Notes: generated by a model from the sequence alone, not told the origin. DNA of 64,000 nt from Terrimonas ferruginea DSM 30193 (GCF_000425585.1 NZ_KE384398.1:152416-216415); one strand, 5' to 3'; shown: positions 16,990 to 25,552, numbered from the stretch's first letter. A program made the numbers and translations.

Positions 16990-17687
16990 AGTTTGTAACT
17001 GTTTTGGTGCTGATCTTCGGTCTTACCTCTTCGGCCATGGCTCAACGCGAGCTGAATCTTCCCGAACACGATCAGAAACCTTATTATTTTGGCATTACCA
17101 TTGGTGGTAACATGTCGCGTTTTCATACCGAACTGCATCCGCGTTTCCTGCAGGATGATTCCGTCTATGTAGCCGAGCCTAATAACAACGGTGGCCTGGC
17201 GCTGGGGCTGCTGGCAACTGCCCGCCTCTCCGACCGCTTCCAGCTGCGCTTCAATCCGCAACTGATGTTCATCAACCGGAGTCTGCGATATAAACTGAAA
17301 TTCCCCGATCAGGATGGTGAAACGGAGGTAACGAAAAACGTGGAGTCGGTGACAGTGAGCTTCCCTATTCAATTGAAATTTCAATCCGACCGTATCGGTA
17401 ATTTCCGTGTATACATGATGGCTGGCCTCAAAGGTGACATCGACCTGGCCAGCAATGCGCGCGCACGTAAGGCCGATGACCTGGTTAAACTGTGGAAATA
17501 TGATTTCGGACCGGAACTCGGTCTGGGTTTCAACTTCTATTTTCCCAGTTTCATTCTTTCTCCCGAATTAAAAATCAGCAATGGCTGGCGCAATCTCCAT
17601 GCCCGCGACGAAAACCTCAAATATTCCAGCGTGCTCGACCGCATTCAATCAAGGATGATTGTGTTGAGTATTCATATTGAGGGATAA
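16956..17687 (+). CDS. porT: T9SS outer-membrane protein PorT
   Basis: A 243-residue protein with a signal peptide ('VTVLVLIFGLTSSAMAQ') and an eight-stranded-type outer-membrane barrel. The PorT landmarks are present: 'NLPEHDQKPYYFGITIGGN', 'RFNPQLMFINRSLRY', 'VESVTVSFPIQLKFQSDR', 'YDFGPELGLGFNFY'. PorT is needed for type IX secretion in gliding and oral Bacteroidota. The start may be this ATG (34-nt overlap with menG) or the GTG at 16986, which forms a GTGA overlap with the menG stop. A relic of another porT 3' end lies downstream. Confidence 0.88.
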   Translation: MLHIHRPKTTVKFVTVLVLIFGLTSSAMAQRELNLPEHDQKPYYFGITIGGNMSRFHTELHPRFLQDDSVYVAEPNNNGGLALGLLATARLSDRFQLRFNPQLMFINRSLRYKLKFPDQDGETEVTKNVESVTVSFPIQLKFQSDRIGNFRVYMMAGLKGDIDLASNARARKADDLVKLWKYDFGPELGLGFNFYFPSFILSPELKISNGWRNLHARDENLKYSSVLDRIQSRMIVLSIHIEG

Positions 17688-17765
17688 TGAGATAATTTGA
17701 AAATTTGATGATTTGATAATGGGCTGTTGCGATCCTCATTTTCAAATTACCTGATTAACTAATCA

Positions 17766-17840
17766 GAACTCAAATACTCCAGCGTGCTGGATCGTATACA
17801 ATCGAGAATGATTCTGCTGAGTATTCATATTGAAGTGTAA
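17766..17840 (+). pseudogene. Relic of a second porT 3' end
   Basis: Twenty-four codons plus stop encode ELKYSSVLDRIQSRMI and then LLSIHIEV, against NLKYSSVLDRIQSRMI and VLSIHIEG at the end of porT. The DNA differs mostly at third codon positions (for example TAT/TAC, CTC/CTG, GAC/GAT, CGC/CGT, ATT/ATA), so the copy diverged under protein-level selection before the rest of the gene was lost. Phased ATTTGA tracts flank both ends. Confidence 0.75.
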
Positions 17841-17919
17841 GCCAATTTGATGATTTGAAAATTTGATGATGTCTATCTCAAACTCCATTTTCAAATTTTC
17901 AAATCCTCAAATTACCACA

Positions 17920-19608
17920 TCAGAACTCAAAATCCCTCCGATGCATATTCCATCTTACACCGAAGCTGAAGATAGCGGTGTTCTGCTCTATGATGGGTGC
18001 CGTTTTGGTTTGCAGCCGGCGGATGACCATATTACCTTCTACAAAAAGATTTTCACGGAGCTCATAGGAAAGCAACAGGGAGCCGTACAGCACATTGGTC
18101 TTCCAGCCTGAACCGATGCTGTACCCATAATCGCTGCCGCGATACGGTGGTTCGTTGGGCAGAAAAATATTGCTGCCGTAACTCACCGCGCTTGAATCGC
18201 GCCCCTGGGTGTAGTAAATCAATTTTCCCAATACCATCCAGCGCGGTGCCGGCTGATAACGCAGAATGCCCATTGTTTCACTGAAATTGGCCATCAGCGG
18301 ATGCGCAAGCGGTTGGTTGTAATGTGTGTAGTTGGCTACAGAATCGCGGTGCGAATAAGTGAAGGGACGCACCCGGTTGTGCTCCAGCTGCAAATCGAGG
18401 TTTTTGATACCAAAGGCATCGATGTACTTGGCGCCTACCTGGATACCCCATTTATTGGCCCACCAGCCATTGCCCGCACGGACCTCGGACAATTTGAACT
18501 CATCCAGCATCAATTGCCCGTAAAATTGAAATTTACGCGCCACGTTGGCTTTGAAATCAAGGCCGGCCACACCATTGTCCTCACTGCCATTCTGCTGCTC
18601 GATGGAACGATAGAAAATCACGGGATTCAGGTAACCGAATTCAAATTTATTCTGACGGCCGAACACGATGCCCTCAAACAATCCCACATTCAACCATTTC
18701 GTAAGGTTGATATCGAGGTGGTGCATGGCCGCATATTTTTTGCCTACCAGGCGGTCGGTGAGACGGCTGTCTGCATTGCTCAACTCCATGAACAGGTTCT
18801 GGTAATTGAATTTCCAGATGCGCGTATTGAGTTTGAGGAAAAGGGTATTGTTGGAAAAATCGCTCAGGAAAAGACTGCGCTGACCGCTGCCAATAAAATT
18901 TTTATCATAGCCAAATGCCACATCGATGTATTTGGTTACGTTGAAAGTGATATAACCGCGCGCATCAAAATAATCGACGCCGCCGGTTGCTTTAAAGTCT
19001 TTGTAAAAACCTGCGCCCGGCACCGCCGTGCGGTCGGTGATGAATTGCTGTACATACAAGGGATCGCGTTCCTGGTTGTCGGTTATATAAGCGGCAAACC
19101 CGATCTTATCGGCGATCTTTCCACGCATCGACACACCGCGCGTGTTCAGGAAAAGATGCTGGTCATTGTCTTTTTCCTTTGAAATGGTATACTGAAATAC
19201 AGGGTTGACTATAAAATCAAAATCCTTTACATGTACTTCGTAAAGATTGGCGGGGGTAGTGTAAAAGTTTTTGAGAATGGGTTTCCGGCTTTTGTACTGT
19301 TCGCGTTGCTCCGGTGTGAGCCATTCGAGGTTGTTGCGGTAAATGCCTTGTACATTATACTGATCAACGCGTGAGAGTCCGGCGCTGTCGTGTTTCAGAA
19401 AATTATTGACGCCATTGATCACATATTTATTCCGGCTGTAGGGTCTGGTTTTGGAGAAATTCAGCACCGAATCGCGGCCGGCTTTAATTTCCAGTCTTTC
19501 GAGCAGTATGTTTTGCTTATCCCCCTGCGGCAGATAGGTTGTCTGGGCATAGCCAAAAGAAGGCAACAGGATGAAGGCAAGTCTTACAAGGGTTTGCTTA
19601 AATTGCAT
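17920..19608 (-). CDS. Outer-membrane beta-barrel protein, Wzi/RemB-like
   Basis: A 562-residue exported protein (signal peptide to 'PSFGYAQ', residue ~22). The mature chain is rich in alternating aromatic strands and in motifs that resemble the capsule-assembly Wzi and gliding-motility RemB group: 'TKYIDVAFGYDKNFIGSGQRS', 'WKFNYQNLFMELSNAD' and 'GYLNPVIFYRSIEQQ'. It ends in Phe-Glu-Phe, a usual barrel terminus. The assignment to RemB rather than Wzi rests on memory of family patterns only. It is divergent from pyrC with only 27 nt between the starts, so the two promoters must overlap. Confidence 0.65.
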   Translation of the reverse strand: MQFKQTLVRLAFILLPSFGYAQTTYLPQGDKQNILLERLEIKAGRDSVLNFSKTRPYSRNKYVINGVNNFLKHDSAGLSRVDQYNVQGIYRNNLEWLTPEQREQYKSRKPILKNFYTTPANLYEVHVKDFDFIVNPVFQYTISKEKDNDQHLFLNTRGVSMRGKIADKIGFAAYITDNQERDPLYVQQFITDRTAVPGAGFYKDFKATGGVDYFDARGYITFNVTKYIDVAFGYDKNFIGSGQRSLFLSDFSNNTLFLKLNTRIWKFNYQNLFMELSNADSRLTDRLVGKKYAAMHHLDINLTKWLNVGLFEGIVFGRQNKFEFGYLNPVIFYRSIEQQNGSEDNGVAGLDFKANVARKFQFYGQLMLDEFKLSEVRAGNGWWANKWGIQVGAKYIDAFGIKNLDLQLEHNRVRPFTYSHRDSVANYTHYNQPLAHPLMANFSETMGILRYQPAPRWMVLGKLIYYTQGRDSSAVSYGSNIFLPNEPPYRGSDYGYSIGSGWKTNVLYGSLLLSYELRENLFVEGNMVIRRLQTKTAPIIEQNTAIFSFGVRWNMHRRDFEF

Positions 19609-19635
19609 ACTGGTAATATAATATTAGAACTGATA

Positions 19636-20988
19636 ATGATGCAAATATATCTGATTAAGCAAATACAGGTAGTAAACGAAGGACTTATCCGTACGGCCGA
19701 TGTTTTGATCCGCGACGGGCGTATTGACAAAATAGCGGATTCCATCGAGGTGCCGGCGGACCTCGCTGTCAAAGAAATCGATGGTGAAGGCCGCTACCTG
19801 CTGCCGGGCGTAATCGACGACCAGGTGCATTTCCGCGAACCGGGTCTCACCCATAAAGCCACGATCGGCACCGAAGCCAAAGCCGCTGTAGCGGGTGGTG
19901 TTACCAGTTTTATGGAAATGCCCAATACCATCCCCCCGGCCTTCACGCTGGAACTGCTGGAGCAGAAATATGCCATTGCGCAGCAAAACTCCCTCGCCAA
20001 CTACTCTTTTTATATCGGCACCTCCAATGAAAATGCAGATGAAACCTTGCGGGCAAATGAATTCCGCGACCAGATCTGCGGTATCAAGATCTTCATGGGC
20101 TCTTCTACCGGCAACCTGCTGGTGGATAATCCGTTGACGCTGGAAAAAGTTTTTAGCGAAAGCCAATTGCTGATTGCCACCCACTGCGAAGACGAGCGCA
20201 TTATCCGCCAAAACCTGGCCGCCGCCCAGGCCAGCGGCCGCGAACTGACCGCCGCCGACCATCCGGTGATCAGGAACGAAGAAGCCTGCTTTGAATCATC
20301 CTTCTACGCCATACAACTGGCCAAAAAATACGACACACGCCTGCATATCCTGCATATCAGCACGGAAAAAGAATTGCAGCTCTTCAGCAATATGCTGCCC
20401 TTGCGCGACAAACGCATCACCACGGAAGTATGCGTACATCATTTACATTTTACAGCGGATGACTATGCAGAACTGGGAAACCGCATCAAATGCAATCCCG
20501 CCATCAAGGCGCCGCACAACAAGGCTGCGTTGTGGGAAGCTTTGCTGGACGACCGGCTGGATGTTATCGCCACCGACCATGCGCCGCATACCTGGGCAGA
20601 AAAAGAAGAACCTTATTTAAAAGCGCATGCCGGCCTGCCATTGGTGCAACACTCGCTGGCATTGATGTTGTACTACCACCAACAGGGCCGCATCACCCTG
20701 GAAAAAATTGCAGAAAAAATGAGTCATGCGGTGGCGGAATGTTTCCAGATCCGCGAGCGGGGTTATATCCGCGAAGGTTATTTTGCCGATCTGGTGATCG
20801 TTGACCTCAACCAACCGCAAATCATCAGCAAGGAAAATATTTTGTATAAATGTGGCTGGAGCCCGCTTGAAGGGCAGGAAATGCCGGCTTCCGTTACCCA
20901 TACATTTGTAAATGGCCATCTTGTTTATGGAAATGGTGTATGGGATGAATCAGAGAGGGGCGCGAGGCTGAAATTTGACAGGGCTTGA
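19636..20988 (+). CDS. pyrC: Dihydroorotase
   Basis: A 450-residue amidohydrolase of the type I dihydroorotase group. The metal site is seen in 'DDQVHFREPGLTHK', 'HCEDE', 'LHILHISTE' and 'IATDHAPHT'. It closes the dihydroorotate ring in pyrimidine synthesis. The open frame extends to 19390 through the antisense of the neighbouring gene, but the tandem ATGATG at 19636/19639 gives the family-typical N-terminus and is chosen. Allantoinase is the nearest alternative, but no purine-degradation genes are near. Confidence 0.88.
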   Translation: MMQIYLIKQIQVVNEGLIRTADVLIRDGRIDKIADSIEVPADLAVKEIDGEGRYLLPGVIDDQVHFREPGLTHKATIGTEAKAAVAGGVTSFMEMPNTIPPAFTLELLEQKYAIAQQNSLANYSFYIGTSNENADETLRANEFRDQICGIKIFMGSSTGNLLVDNPLTLEKVFSESQLLIATHCEDERIIRQNLAAAQASGRELTAADHPVIRNEEACFESSFYAIQLAKKYDTRLHILHISTEKELQLFSNMLPLRDKRITTEVCVHHLHFTADDYAELGNRIKCNPAIKAPHNKAALWEALLDDRLDVIATDHAPHTWAEKEEPYLKAHAGLPLVQHSLALMLYYHQQGRITLEKIAEKMSHAVAECFQIRERGYIREGYFADLVIVDLNQPQIISKENILYKCGWSPLEGQEMPASVTHTFVNGHLVYGNGVWDESERGARLKFDRA

Positions 20989-21197
20989 AGAATGTGAAAA
21001 TGTGCCGCCGCTTTGCGGCGGATGTGTAAATGAAATACATTGACCCTTCGAGAGGCCGAAGTATCGGCCTCAGGGAGCACCTTTCGAGAGACTCACGGAG
21101 CAAAGACTGGTTGACCTATTTGACCATTCACCATTGACCATTCACCATTGACCATTCACGATTTTGACTTTTGAATTTTGACTTTTGAATTTGTAAA
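20989..21197. repeat. Composite spacer: octads, three hairpins and heptads
   Basis: The spacer holds AATGTGAA octads around the hairpin CCGCCGC/GCGGCGG (21005-21021). Then comes a CCCTTCGA...CTCAGGG element (21044-21075) with an inner perfect stem GAGGCCGA/TCGGCCTC. ACCATTC/ACCATTG heptads follow, and finally TTTTGACT/TTTTGAAT words that run up to the ATG of the MutS-like gene. All are members of repeat families found elsewhere in the window. Confidence 0.6.
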
Positions 21198-22514
21198 ATG
21201 CAGATCGACAACATATCCATCAACGACATCTCGATCTTTCACCAGGAAGAAGAATTTTCCATCTTTCACCGGATGAATTTTACGCGTACCTCGGGTGGTA
21301 AGGCCTGGTTATACAAATACTTCAATGAACCGTTCAGCGACATCCAAAAGATTCGCGGCACGCAGGACCTGATCCGCACCCTGCTGACCCGCATCGACAA
21401 ATGGCCCTCAGATATCAGCAACGGCACCCTGCTGGTGATGGATAAATTCCTCGATTACCCGCTCGATCCGGTAGGCGCCAAACCAAATGAACTGCAGGCG
21501 GCGCTGTACCGTCTGTTGCACGGTGCCGATTACTCGATGATCAAATATTCGGTTACCCACTTCGCCGATTTTTTTCGCGGGCTGAAAGTGATCCTGGGTC
21601 TGCTCGAAGGCGCTAAACTTCCTGCCGGTCCGCAATTATATGTAGACCGTGCCAATCAACTGCTTCGCGAGGAAGCTTTAAATAAATTGTCGCAGATTCC
21701 ACGGGGCCAACTCATCGACCGCCGCGACAATCTCTATTTTGCGCATAATCTCCGTGTGCGTTACCGGCATAGCGTATTAGAATTGATGGAAATCTTTGGC
21801 CGTCTCGATGCATGGTATTCCATGGCCATGGCGGTTAAAACTTATAACCTTAGTTTTCCTGAATTTGTGGAACAGGAAACGCCGTTGGTAGAAGCCCGTC
21901 AGCTTTACCACATCATGCTGCCGAACCCGGTGCCCTACGATCTGCTGATGAATCCGCAACATCATTTTCTTTTTCTTACCGGCGCTAACATGGCCGGTAA
22001 AAGCACGCTCATCAAGTCAGTGGGTGCCGCGGTATTCCTGGCGCACCTGGGCATGGGCGTACCGGCAGGTTCCATGCGCCTCACGTTGTTTGACGGCCTG
22101 GTGAGCAACATCAACGTGATGGACAATATCGCCAAAGGAGAAAGTTATTTCTTCAACGAAGTGCAACGCATCAAAAACACCATTGAAAAAATCAACAACG
22201 GAAAAAAATGGCTGGTGCTGATCGATGAACTATTCAAAGGCACCAATGTGCAGGATGCCATGAAATGCAGCCTGGCCGTGATCCGCGGTCTGCTGCGCAT
22301 CCGCAATGCCCTCTTTATTTTATCTACCCATCTATACGAAATAGGCGAAGAACTCAAAGACCAATCCTCTATCACATTCCGTTACTTCGAAACCAATGTG
22401 CACGACGATCAGCTGTCTTTCAGTTATCAGCTCCGCAATGGTATCAGCAACGACCGGATTGGTTATGTGATACTGAAGCGCGAAAAAGTAGTGGAAATGC
22501 TGGAAAAGCTGTAG
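21198..22514 (+). CDS. Short MutS-family ATPase
   Basis: A 438-residue protein with the helical lever/clamp part of MutS (about 1-240) and the MutS ATPase: Walker A 'GANMAGKSTLIK', 'KGESYFFNEVQRIKN' (the M-loop and Q-loop region), Walker B 'WLVLIDELFKGTN' and the 'STHLYEI' switch His. The N-terminal mismatch-recognition domain is absent, so it is not the replicative mismatch-repair MutS. Short MutS proteins of this kind are common in Bacteroidota but their substrate is unknown. The ATG is preceded directly by TTTTGAA words and no Shine-Dalgarno sequence. Confidence 0.85.
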   Translation: MQIDNISINDISIFHQEEEFSIFHRMNFTRTSGGKAWLYKYFNEPFSDIQKIRGTQDLIRTLLTRIDKWPSDISNGTLLVMDKFLDYPLDPVGAKPNELQAALYRLLHGADYSMIKYSVTHFADFFRGLKVILGLLEGAKLPAGPQLYVDRANQLLREEALNKLSQIPRGQLIDRRDNLYFAHNLRVRYRHSVLELMEIFGRLDAWYSMAMAVKTYNLSFPEFVEQETPLVEARQLYHIMLPNPVPYDLLMNPQHHFLFLTGANMAGKSTLIKSVGAAVFLAHLGMGVPAGSMRLTLFDGLVSNINVMDNIAKGESYFFNEVQRIKNTIEKINNGKKWLVLIDELFKGTNVQDAMKCSLAVIRGLLRIRNALFILSTHLYEIGEELKDQSSITFRYFETNVHDDQLSFSYQLRNGISNDRIGYVILKREKVVEMLEKL

Positions 22515-22551
22515 CCGCAAAATGGCTATTTTTGACCTACAAGTATTGTGT

Positions 22552-24129
22552 ATGAAAAGAAGTTTGCTCGCGCTGTGTATATTGCTGGCCACGGTAGCCC
22601 TTGCCCAACCTCCTGCTACCGATGTACTCCATTATAAATTTCAACTGAAGCTTTCAGATAATTCGGATAGTATCGATGGACAGGCAACTATCCGTGTGAA
22701 ATGGTTGCAGGCATCCGACAGCCTTGCACTCGACCTGACGGGCTTTGACGCCAAAACCGGTAAAGGCATGAAGGCACGCCTGATGGCCGGACAACCCTAT
22801 ATACTTGTGCAGCAAGGCAATAAAATAATCATCCGTAGCAAAAATGATATTACCGCCGGTGAAGAACGCGAAATAAATATCCTTTACAGCGGCGTGCCGG
22901 CAGACGGATTGATCATTTCCAAAAATACTTATGGCGACCGCACCTTCTTTGCCGACAACTGGCCCAACCGTGCGCACAACTGGATTCCCTGCGTGGATCA
23001 GCCGAATGATAAAGCATCTGTTGAGTTTTTGGTAACGGCTCCCGATCATTACCGCGTGGTATCCAACGGGAGATTGCTCACCGATACCCTCGTCAGTAAA
23101 GGCTGGCGCTTCACACACTGGTATGAAAAAGTTGCCTTGCCCACCAAAGTAATGGTGATTGGTGTGGCGCGTTTTGCCGTGGAAGAAGCCGGTAAAGCGG
23201 GCAAAGTGCCGGTAAGCTCCTGGGTGTTTCCGCAAAACAAAGAATCCGGCTTTGCCAACTATAAAAAAGCGGTGGATGTACTCAGCTTTTTTGCCGACTA
23301 CATTGGCCCTTATGCCTACGAGAAGCTGGCCAACGTGCAATCGAAGACCATCTTTGGCGGAATGGAAAATGCAAGCGCCATCTTTTATTATGAAGAATCA
23401 GCGATCGGTGTACACAGTGAAGAAGAACTGATTGCCCACGAGATCGTGCACCAGTGGTTTGGCAACATGGCTACGGAAGAAAACTTTGCGCATCTCTGGC
23501 TTAGCGAAGGATTTGCCACTTACCTCACACATTTTTATTTAGGTAAACAATACGGACCGGACAGTCTGGCAAAAGGAATGGCCAAAGACCGCGACAGAGT
23601 GGTGGCTTTTGCCCGGCGCTCGAAACAACCGGTGATCGACTCGCTGTCGCCTTATATGGAACTGTTGAATGAAAACAGTTACCAGAAAGGATCGTGGGTG
23701 CTGCACATGTTGCGGCAGCAAACCGGTGACGATGTTTTTCAACGCATCATCCGTCAATATTATAAAGAATATGGAGGAAAAAATGCGCGCACGGAAGACT
23801 TTGTACGGGTAGCGGAAGAAGTAAGTAAACTGTCGTTGAAAAACTTCTTCCAGCAATGGCTGTATCGTGCGGGTGTGCCGGTGTTATCGGTGAAATGGAA
23901 CTACGATGAAGCAGCAAAAAAAATACTGCTGACCGTTAAGCAACAGCAGGAACAGCTCTATACCTTCCCGATGGAATTTGCGGTGATGGATGATGAAAGA
24001 AGGTTGTCGTTGCGCAAATTTGATATCAGTCAGCGTACACAATCTTACTCGATTGATGTAACGGCCAAAGGAAAGGTAACGCTGGTAGCGGACCCGGACG
24101 TGAAGCTGTTGTTTGCGCGGGAGAAATAA
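22552..24129 (+). CDS. M1-family aminopeptidase
   Basis: A 525-residue exported peptidase with a signal peptide ('ALCILLATVALAQ'), the substrate-anchoring 'GGMENAS' and the zinc site HExxH at 296-300 with the third ligand Glu at 319 in 'WLSEGFATYL'. The catalytic Tyr region lies around 'NSYQKGSWVLHML'. It trims N-terminal residues from peptides, probably in the periplasm or outside the cell. ATG 22552 is preferred over 22522 because it gives the signal peptide at the very N-terminus and because TATTTTTG near 22525 is a -7 box. Confidence 0.9.
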   Translation: MKRSLLALCILLATVALAQPPATDVLHYKFQLKLSDNSDSIDGQATIRVKWLQASDSLALDLTGFDAKTGKGMKARLMAGQPYILVQQGNKIIIRSKNDITAGEEREINILYSGVPADGLIISKNTYGDRTFFADNWPNRAHNWIPCVDQPNDKASVEFLVTAPDHYRVVSNGRLLTDTLVSKGWRFTHWYEKVALPTKVMVIGVARFAVEEAGKAGKVPVSSWVFPQNKESGFANYKKAVDVLSFFADYIGPYAYEKLANVQSKTIFGGMENASAIFYYEESAIGVHSEEELIAHEIVHQWFGNMATEENFAHLWLSEGFATYLTHFYLGKQYGPDSLAKGMAKDRDRVVAFARRSKQPVIDSLSPYMELLNENSYQKGSWVLHMLRQQTGDDVFQRIIRQYYKEYGGKNARTEDFVRVAEEVSKLSLKNFFQQWLYRAGVPVLSVKWNYDEAAKKILLTVKQQQEQLYTFPMEFAVMDDERRLSLRKFDISQRTQSYSIDVTAKGKVTLVADPDVKLLFAREK

Positions 24130-24187
24130 AGCGGAGGCTTACTGACTTATTCACCTATTGACTTATTGTGGACCGCCGTTCACTCCC

Positions 24188-24211
24188 GTGGTTCGTGTAT
24201 TCACGAACCAC
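24188..24211. repeat. Palindromic repeat, copy 2 of 3
   Basis: Arms GTGGTTCGTG and CACGAACCAC with loop TATT. It marks the left end of small-RNA unit 1 and lies about 130 nt before the unit's promoter. Confidence 0.75.
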
Positions 24212-24317
24212 CTTCCCCGGATTGTTTGCCCAAGATTGAATCACCACATCTTCATCCGACAAATAAACGCTTAGTAAAAAAGCAGCATAATCACACCATA
24301 GTTTGAGGTAAATCCCA

Positions 24318-24347
24318 TTGCACTGACCTGCATCGGAATTACCTTTG
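24318..24347 (+). promoter_or_regulatory. Promoter of small RNA copy 1
   Basis: TTG at 24318-24320 and TACCTTTG at 24340-24347 are separated by 19 nt, the canonical Bacteroidota -33/-7 arrangement. Both elements and their spacing are kept in copy 2 although several spacer bases differ. Confidence 0.7.
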
Positions 24348-24351
24348 TAGT

Positions 24352-24437
24352 CTACAATCGAAACGCCGGTGCGCCGGCATAAAAGCCGCCGCTGGGGGCA
24401 TTAATAACCAAAGGGGTCGTCAGCGGCATTTTTTTTT
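24352..24437 (+). ncRNA. Predicted small RNA, copy 1
   Basis: An ~85-nt transcript is predicted from the promoter. Hairpin 1 has arms GCCGG (24365-24369) and CCGGC (24374-24378) with loop TGCG. Hairpin 2 has arms GCCGCTG (24388-24394) and CAGCGGC (24421-24427) and runs into nine T, so it is the terminator; its large loop carries AATAACCAAAGGGGT, which is identical in copy 2. No ORF of note is inside. The 5' end is an estimate from the -7 box. The family is not one I recognise. Confidence 0.65.
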
Positions 24438-24509
24438 ACCTCGCCTTGTATATACTTTTAGAAAAAAACATACTGCGGTTTGTCTTGACGACTATCTACT
24501 TCAACTTCC

Positions 24510-24533
24510 GTGGTTCGTGTATTCACGAACCAC
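24510..24533. repeat. Palindromic repeat, copy 3 of 3
   Basis: Identical in sequence to the copy at 24188-24211. It marks the left end of small-RNA unit 2, so the palindrome was part of the duplicated segment. Confidence 0.75.
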
Positions 24534-24639
24534 CAGCCGAAGATTCGTTTGCTCACGATTGAATCACCACATCTTCATCCGACAAATAAACGCTTAACAA
24601 AAAGCAGCATAATCACACCAAAGTTTGAGGTAAATCCCA

Positions 24640-24669
24640 TTGCATCAACCTGTATGGAAATTACCTTTG
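24640..24669 (+). promoter_or_regulatory. Promoter of small RNA copy 2
   Basis: TTG at 24640-24642 and TACCTTTG at 24662-24669, again with 19 nt between. The bases in between (GCATCAACC... versus GCACTGACC... in copy 1) have drifted, while the boxes have not. Confidence 0.7.
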
Positions 24670-24673
24670 TACT

Positions 24674-24756
24674 CTACAATCCGACACCGGTGCGCCGGTA
24701 CGAAAGCCGCCGCTGAGGACCTAATAACCAAAGGGGTAGTCAGCGGCATTTTTTTT
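24674..24756 (+). ncRNA. Predicted small RNA, copy 2
   Basis: Hairpin 1 is ACCGG (24686-24690) with CCGGT (24695-24699), same TGCG loop: the outer G-C pair of copy 1 has become A-T, a compensatory double change. Hairpin 2 is GCCGCTGA (24709-24716) with TCAGCGGC (24740-24747), followed by eight T; its closing A-T replaces a G-T wobble in copy 1. These changes support a folded RNA under selection. The strongly kept loop AATAACCAAAGGGGT may contact a target. Confidence 0.65.
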
Positions 24757-24810
24757 ACCTCGCCTCTCATTTACCATATCCAGACGACAACAATATCTTA
24801 ATTGATGTTT

Positions 24811-24950
24811 GCATGTGTTTGCCCAAATTGCCCTCTGTGGATCTTAGTTGATGGTTAAGCCATCGCGACTCCTTTCGATAAACACCGCTATCGTAAAGAT
24901 TAAACATACGAAAGCCGTCACGAAGACCTAATGACCAAGAGTAGCCATCT
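24811..24950 (+). pseudogene. Decayed third copy of the small-RNA unit
   Basis: GTTTGCCCAAATTG near 24815 matches GTTTGCCCAAGATTG of unit 1, and TACGAAAGCCG followed by GACCTAATGACCAA (24907-24936) matches TACGAAAGCCG and GACCTAATAACCAA of copy 2. The promoter boxes, hairpin 1 and the terminator stem are lost, and the part in between is shortened by roughly 70 nt. It lies at the left edge of the AT-rich island. Confidence 0.5.
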
Positions 24951-25204
24951 GTTCTATTAGAACATCTGTAATTTCAACCTTATCAATGACCGCCTAGTCG
25001 TCTTTATGATTGCCAATTAAGCTTAGATTTTCGAGGTCTAAATTCCTGATTGTTCCTCGACAACGCACGTCTACACCTGGCAGATTTTCCACCCAAAGGA
25101 TCAGAATGCAAAACATAATTAGGAAGAAAAAAAACAAATATCAAGCGTATAAAACACATTGTGCCACTTTATTTCAACTATAATTTTGACTAAAATTTTA
25201 AACT

Positions 25205-25480
25205 ATGTATAAAGACAATCCAGACATTTTTAATAGTATACTTCATTTAAAAGGTGAAAGAACTCAAGAGTCATTAATTAACTATTTAGATCTTTTCTTT
25301 TATGACTTTCCATTACATGTAGTTCGTGAAACGCTTTCAGAAATGCTAAAGTCATCACTTTACTCTGAAAATACAGCGTTTTCTAAGCCAAGACAGCGAC
25401 AGCATCTACTTTGGTTCTGTAGAGAATTGGAAAGACTAGTTGAAGTTGCGGAATGTCTTCGCACAAAAGATTATCATTAA
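25205..25480 (+). CDS. Small protein of unknown function (island gene 1)
   Basis: A 91-residue, mostly alpha-helical soluble protein ('ILHLKGERTQESLINYLDLFF', 'LLWFCRELERLVEVAECL'). No known domain, signal peptide or membrane span was recognised. Base composition is clearly AT-richer than the rhamnose and T9SS genes. It is the first ORF after the small-RNA units and could be cargo of the island or a small regulator of it. Confidence 0.5.
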   Translation: MYKDNPDIFNSILHLKGERTQESLINYLDLFFYDFPLHVVRETLSEMLKSSLYSENTAFSKPRQRQHLLWFCRELERLVEVAECLRTKDYH

Positions 25481-25503
25481 CCGGAGGACAACTTGCGTAT
25501 CTG

Positions 25504-25552
25504 GACTTTGTTTTCTATTTTTCAGAAAACTTTATATTATGAAAACAAAGTC
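25504..25552 (+). promoter_or_regulatory. Switchable hairpin over a short-ORF start
   Basis: GACTTTGTTTTC (25504-25515) is perfectly complementary to GAAAACAAAGTC (25541-25552), which overlaps the ATG at 25539. The inner part GTTTTCT (25510-25516) can instead pair with AGAAAAC (25524-25530). The two pairings exclude each other, as in attenuators or leader-controlled translation. No ligand class is recognised. Confidence 0.45.

Noticed and set aside
18301-19182. Long plus-strand ORF of 293 codons
   Set aside because: It is fully antisense to the outer-membrane barrel gene at 17920-19608, which has a signal peptide and strand pattern; the ORF has no family features.
24130-25204. Possible insertion sequence because of duplicated ~260-bp units and palindromes
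   Set aside because: No transposase frame, no terminal inverted repeats enclosing the units and no target-site duplication; the small-RNA reading explains the promoter and terminator better.
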